A stretch of DNA of 64,000 nucleotides, taken from contig NZ_JAMQBK010000039.1 of assembly GCF_023701485.1 (NCBI RefSeq), positions 124,001 through 188,000 of the forward strand. Direction: 5' to 3'. The stretch comes from Aporhodopirellula aestuarii (GTDB lineage: Bacteria > Planctomycetota > Planctomycetia > Pirellulales > Pirellulaceae). Below the pieces are notes generated by a model, which worked only from the letters and a program-made list of their open reading frames with translations, did not search any database and had not been told where the DNA came from. The translations under genes were made by a program, and so were the position numbers. Positions 61,209-64,000 of this stretch are shown here, piece by piece. Numbering within the stretch: position 1 is the first letter of the stretch; each line of letters opens with the position of its first letter.

Positions 61209-64000
61209 TTAACTTCGCGTGACCTGCAAACCGGTGGAGGAGACGCGCATGTCGACGAAACGAGCTCGTTCATTTGGTGGGTTGTTTTCCAAGTCTTCGC
61301 GAAGTCGTCTCGCGTGATCGGCATCCTTCGCGAGCATGTACATGAACCCGCCACCACCAGCACCCGATAGCTTGAACGCGGTCGTGTGAGATTGAATGCG
61401 TTCGACGATCTCGACGACTTCGGGAGGATTCGTGCCGCTATCGAGTGCTTGGTTGTGTTGCCAACTGCGGTCGATCGACTCGCCAAACTTAGCGAGGTCG
61501 AGACGTTGGACGGCGTCAAAACACGTGTGGCTGTTGCGTTCGATTCCAGCGAGGACACCGAGTCGTGTTGGGTCATTTAAGAACATGCCTCGCACAATCT
61601 CGCCGAGGACGTCATGGGCTACCCGTGCGATGCCGGTGTAGTAAAGCAAGGCTCGGGATTCATACTCCGGCGACTCGAAGAACGCAGTGGGCAACCATCG
61701 GATCGCAGCGGTTTGAGTCATCCCGGGTTGTGTTTCAATCAACTTGGCACCCGGGAGCAGCCCACCGATTTGATCTTGCCAGCCGCCACCGCTGCCGAGC
61801 ATTTGTTCGACGGCGGTGACGCGGTTTGCGATCGCTTGGGCGTCCCAGTGATAGCCGGCGAGTTCACTCAACGCGCCCAGTACCGTACCGGCGAGGATAC
61901 TGCTCGTGCCCAACCCGGAGCCTTTGGGAATGGCGGCCAGCATCGAGACGTCGACACCTCCACCGAAGCTTCGCAGTTGATCCGCGAGCGAATCAAATTT
62001 GCCGCCGTTGAAATCTGGGTGAAACCCGCACAGACATAACGCGGCTTTGGCGACCGAGAACCCGCTGCCGAGCCCGCAATAGTTGCCCACTTCCTCGTAC
62101 GTATTTAATTGCTCGCTGATCCCCAGGTCGATCGAGCGGATCGTGATCGACAGATCATCCGAACGACGCGCGAACGCTTGAATCGGCGGCTGGCCGTTGA
62201 GATTCAAGGCGATGTTCACCACACACCCACCTTGCTGGATGCAGTAAGGCGGTGTGTCGGTCCATCCGCCTGCAAAATCAACACGCGCGGGACTGCGAGC
62301 CCAAACGATTTGGTCGTTGGCGAGTTGGTTTTGGGGGACGACGGGATTGCGGTGATAGGTGGAAACGATCGATTCTTCGAGTAACCGAAGTGCGGCGCGT
62401 TCTTCAGCTTGCCAGCCGTTGTGATTGCGACATCGCATGACTTCGGAACGAAACATTCGGTCGTGGACCGCCAGCATCACGTCGTTGCCGGCTTCACTCG
62501 CTTCGGGAAGAGGCTCGTTTGATTCCGCAAAATCCTTTGCGACATTTGCCAGGTCGAGTTTGAAGAAGATGCTTCGTCGACCGTGGCCCACCATCACCGG
62601 AAGTGCGTCTCGACGGCGTGTGGATCGGATTTCCTGAACTCGTTGCAAATCCGACTTTTGACTTAGCTCACGCGCGGACAACCGGCGGGCGGCGAGCCAA
62701 GCTTCCCGGTGAGCGTCGGCATCCTCACCGAGTGAATCAGCCGTGCCGGCGATGAGCCACTTCATGAAGTCCGAAGTAATCGCACACGTTTCAAGCAAGG
62801 GGAACAAGCGAGCGAATTGCATGTCCGTGCTCGGATCGAGTCCCGCCTCCTTCCAGCTGATGTTGCGGTCCGAGAACCATTTCGCTGCCGGTTGTTCGAG
62901 CCACATCGTTGACTCATCGGCAAGTTCGCCTCGAAAGCGATCCGCGTAGCCGTACGGTCGAATCGCAAGCCCGCTCTCGCCGACAGGTACGAAATCCAGA
63001 CAGACGCCATCGGCCAGATCAAGCTGCCAGTCGTTTGTCGGCACGCCGGTAAGCATATGACGCTTGCCGATTTTCCATGTTTTGGGGATGTGGCTTCCTT
63101 CCACCCACAATGCTTCGTTCTCTTGGCGTCGCAGCGGTCCGCCAAACGACGAGTCTTGAATGAACTGTTTGGGCTGCGCGAGCGACGAAACCGCGCCTAA
63201 CAACGATTGATCGGTCACGATGTTTTGAAGCGAATACATCGATTCGATGACATCGTTGGTTGTACCAAAATGGTAGAACTCCCCGCCCTGCACGGGTGCA
63301 ATCGCGACGGATAGCTCCGAGACCTCTGAGTCCTTGGCGACCGGTTCGCTGCCGAAGTGTTGCGACCATTGTCCGTAGAGGTCGTAGTTCTTTGGCACGT
63401 CGCCGCCGGCAAAGGCGTCACGTCCGACATCCCAGCCACACTTCGACATCAAGCACGCGACGGCTCGCTCGCTGAGCAACCACACTCCGATGTCGATTAG
63501 AAACGACATCTCCCGAGAGCGGTCACGGATTTCGTCGGGGCTGGGCTTTTGTAGGAACGTTTTCAGTTTTCTCGGGTCATCTCGATCGCAAAACATGACG
63601 CCGTAGTTTTGGGCGACTTCTGGCGACGCCCACATGCCCATCAGAACCACATCGACGTCGGACAGCTTTGGAATCGGTTCCCTGGAGCGGAGCATCACGT
63701 CACCGCTGGCGATCATGACCCGCGCCGACTCGCCCGCTTGGCTGAAAGCCTCACGCAGGAAAGGTTCGTTTAAATCCAGCAGCGTTTGGCCGAGTCGTTG
63801 ACCGCGTGACCATCGCAGGACGGGAACAGGAATGAAGAGTTTTCCCACGCCGGCGTAAGCGGGTAGGCGGCGACTCTCGCCACCGCCGTGAAGGACAATA
63901 CGTTGTTGGGCGTCTGTCCAATCACGGAATCGTTGCGGTTTGTTCTTTGAACGCCTCCAGGCTTCAGCGAGCACATGTGCCGTTCCGCCGCCGGACCCGA
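61209..64000 (-). CDS. fkp: Bifunctional L-fucokinase / GDP-L-fucose pyrophosphorylase, N-terminus beyond window
   Basis: The frame stays open to the window edge, so the 5' end is missing. At the edge it reads GSGGGTAHVLAEAW, the nucleotide-binding loop of the pyrophosphorylase part. The apparent GTG start at 63974 would remove this loop and is wrong. HGGGESRRLP, GKLFIPVP and VMIASGDV continue the nucleotidyltransferase domain. A linking region with left-handed helix-like repeats follows. The C-terminal about 370 residues are a GHMP sugar kinase: ARVDFAGGWTDTPPY, then PKGSGLGTSSILAGTVL as the ATP loop, and KLSGAGGGGFMYML near the end. The enzyme turns free L-fucose into fucose-1-phosphate and then GDP-fucose, which suggests fucose salvage for glycan decoration of the cell surface. 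Confidence 0.92.
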   Translation of the reverse strand, partial: GSGGGTAHVLAEAWRRSKNKPQRFRDWTDAQQRIVLHGGGESRRLPAYAGVGKLFIPVPVLRWSRGQRLGQTLLDLNEPFLREAFSQAGESARVMIASGDVMLRSREPIPKLSDVDVVLMGMWASPEVAQNYGVMFCDRDDPRKLKTFLQKPSPDEIRDRSREMSFLIDIGVWLLSERAVACLMSKCGWDVGRDAFAGGDVPKNYDLYGQWSQHFGSEPVAKDSEVSELSVAIAPVQGGEFYHFGTTNDVIESMYSLQNIVTDQSLLGAVSSLAQPKQFIQDSSFGGPLRRQENEALWVEGSHIPKTWKIGKRHMLTGVPTNDWQLDLADGVCLDFVPVGESGLAIRPYGYADRFRGELADESTMWLEQPAAKWFSDRNISWKEAGLDPSTDMQFARLFPLLETCAITSDFMKWLIAGTADSLGEDADAHREAWLAARRLSARELSQKSDLQRVQEIRSTRRRDALPVMVGHGRRSIFFKLDLANVAKDFAESNEPLPEASEAGNDVMLAVHDRMFRSEVMRCRNHNGWQAEERAALRLLEESIVSTYHRNPVVPQNQLANDQIVWARSPARVDFAGGWTDTPPYCIQQGGCVVNIALNLNGQPPIQAFARRSDDLSITIRSIDLGISEQLNTYEEVGNYCGLGSGFSVAKAALCLCGFHPDFNGGKFDSLADQLRSFGGGVDVSMLAAIPKGSGLGTSSILAGTVLGALSELAGYHWDAQAIANRVTAVEQMLGSGGGWQDQIGGLLPGAKLIETQPGMTQTAAIRWLPTAFFESPEYESRALLYYTGIARVAHDVLGEIVRGMFLNDPTRLGVLAGIERNSHTCFDAVQRLDLAKFGESIDRSWQHNQALDSGTNPPEVVEIVERIQSHTTAFKLSGAGGGGFMYMLAKDADHARRLREDLENNPPNERARFVDMRVSSTGLQVTRS

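Noticed and set aside
63974-63976. GTG/ATG at the right edge as a start of the fucose enzyme
   Set aside because: The frame continues upstream into GSGGGTA, which is the conserved nucleotide-binding loop, so the true start is outside the window.

Overview
The window looks like a chromosomal segment of a planctomycete of the Pirellulaceae/Rhodopirellula type. This is inferred from the LEPxxxRxLL-type N-terminal motifs on two giant secreted-type proteins, from several protein families I associate with planctomycetes, from a bifunctional fucokinase/GDP-fucose pyrophosphorylase, and from the many decayed mobile-element scraps. No database search was possible, so the taxonomy is an inference. Almost all intact genes lie on the minus strand.

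Region 1 (1-2.5 kb) is mostly wreckage around one good gene. It holds a cysteine-rich conserved protein that has lost its start and tail, a fragment of an M28 peptidase, an intact sarcosine-oxidase-type flavoenzyme, and the C-terminal scrap of an IS21 IstB protein. Region 2 (2.7-9.5 kb) is a one-directional accessory module. In transcription order it encodes a ParB-like protein, a 61-residue protein overlapping it, an HTH regulator, three proteins of unknown function, and a large protein joining an SF2 helicase to a putative amidoligase. This fusion within this module is the best candidate here for an undescribed system.

Region 3 (10.1-52.2 kb) is dominated by two giant genes of 6,130 and 7,201 codons, together about 40 kb. 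Both are mosaics of beta-propellers, LamG, PKD, Calx-beta, beta-helix and cadherin/VCBS-type repeats, and both end in almost the same RTX-like C-terminus with inserted SDGG repeats. A small P-loop kinase-like gene follows each giant gene. It is intact after the first; after the second it is broken by a stop codon exactly at the Walker A lysine, and it is also truncated. The 3' ends of the giants and these kinase genes form one duplicated block with a constant offset of 19,429 bp. Upstream of the second giant gene, on the opposite strand, a near-consensus promoter and a hairpin with a T-run bracket about 100 nt, which is a candidate small RNA.

Region 4 (52.4-56.3 kb) is gene-poor and decayed. 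It holds a second M28 fragment in the opposite orientation to the first, two IS66 transposase scraps facing each other, and a frameshifted tyrosine recombinase. A small unknown gene and a short kinase-like gene there have overlapping divergent start codons. Region 5 (56.6-64 kb) is ordinary housekeeping or cell-surface content: an isochorismatase-family hydrolase, a secreted acidic Asp/Tyr-rich protein, endonuclease V, a secreted CAP-domain protein, and the fucose salvage enzyme, which runs off the right edge of the window.
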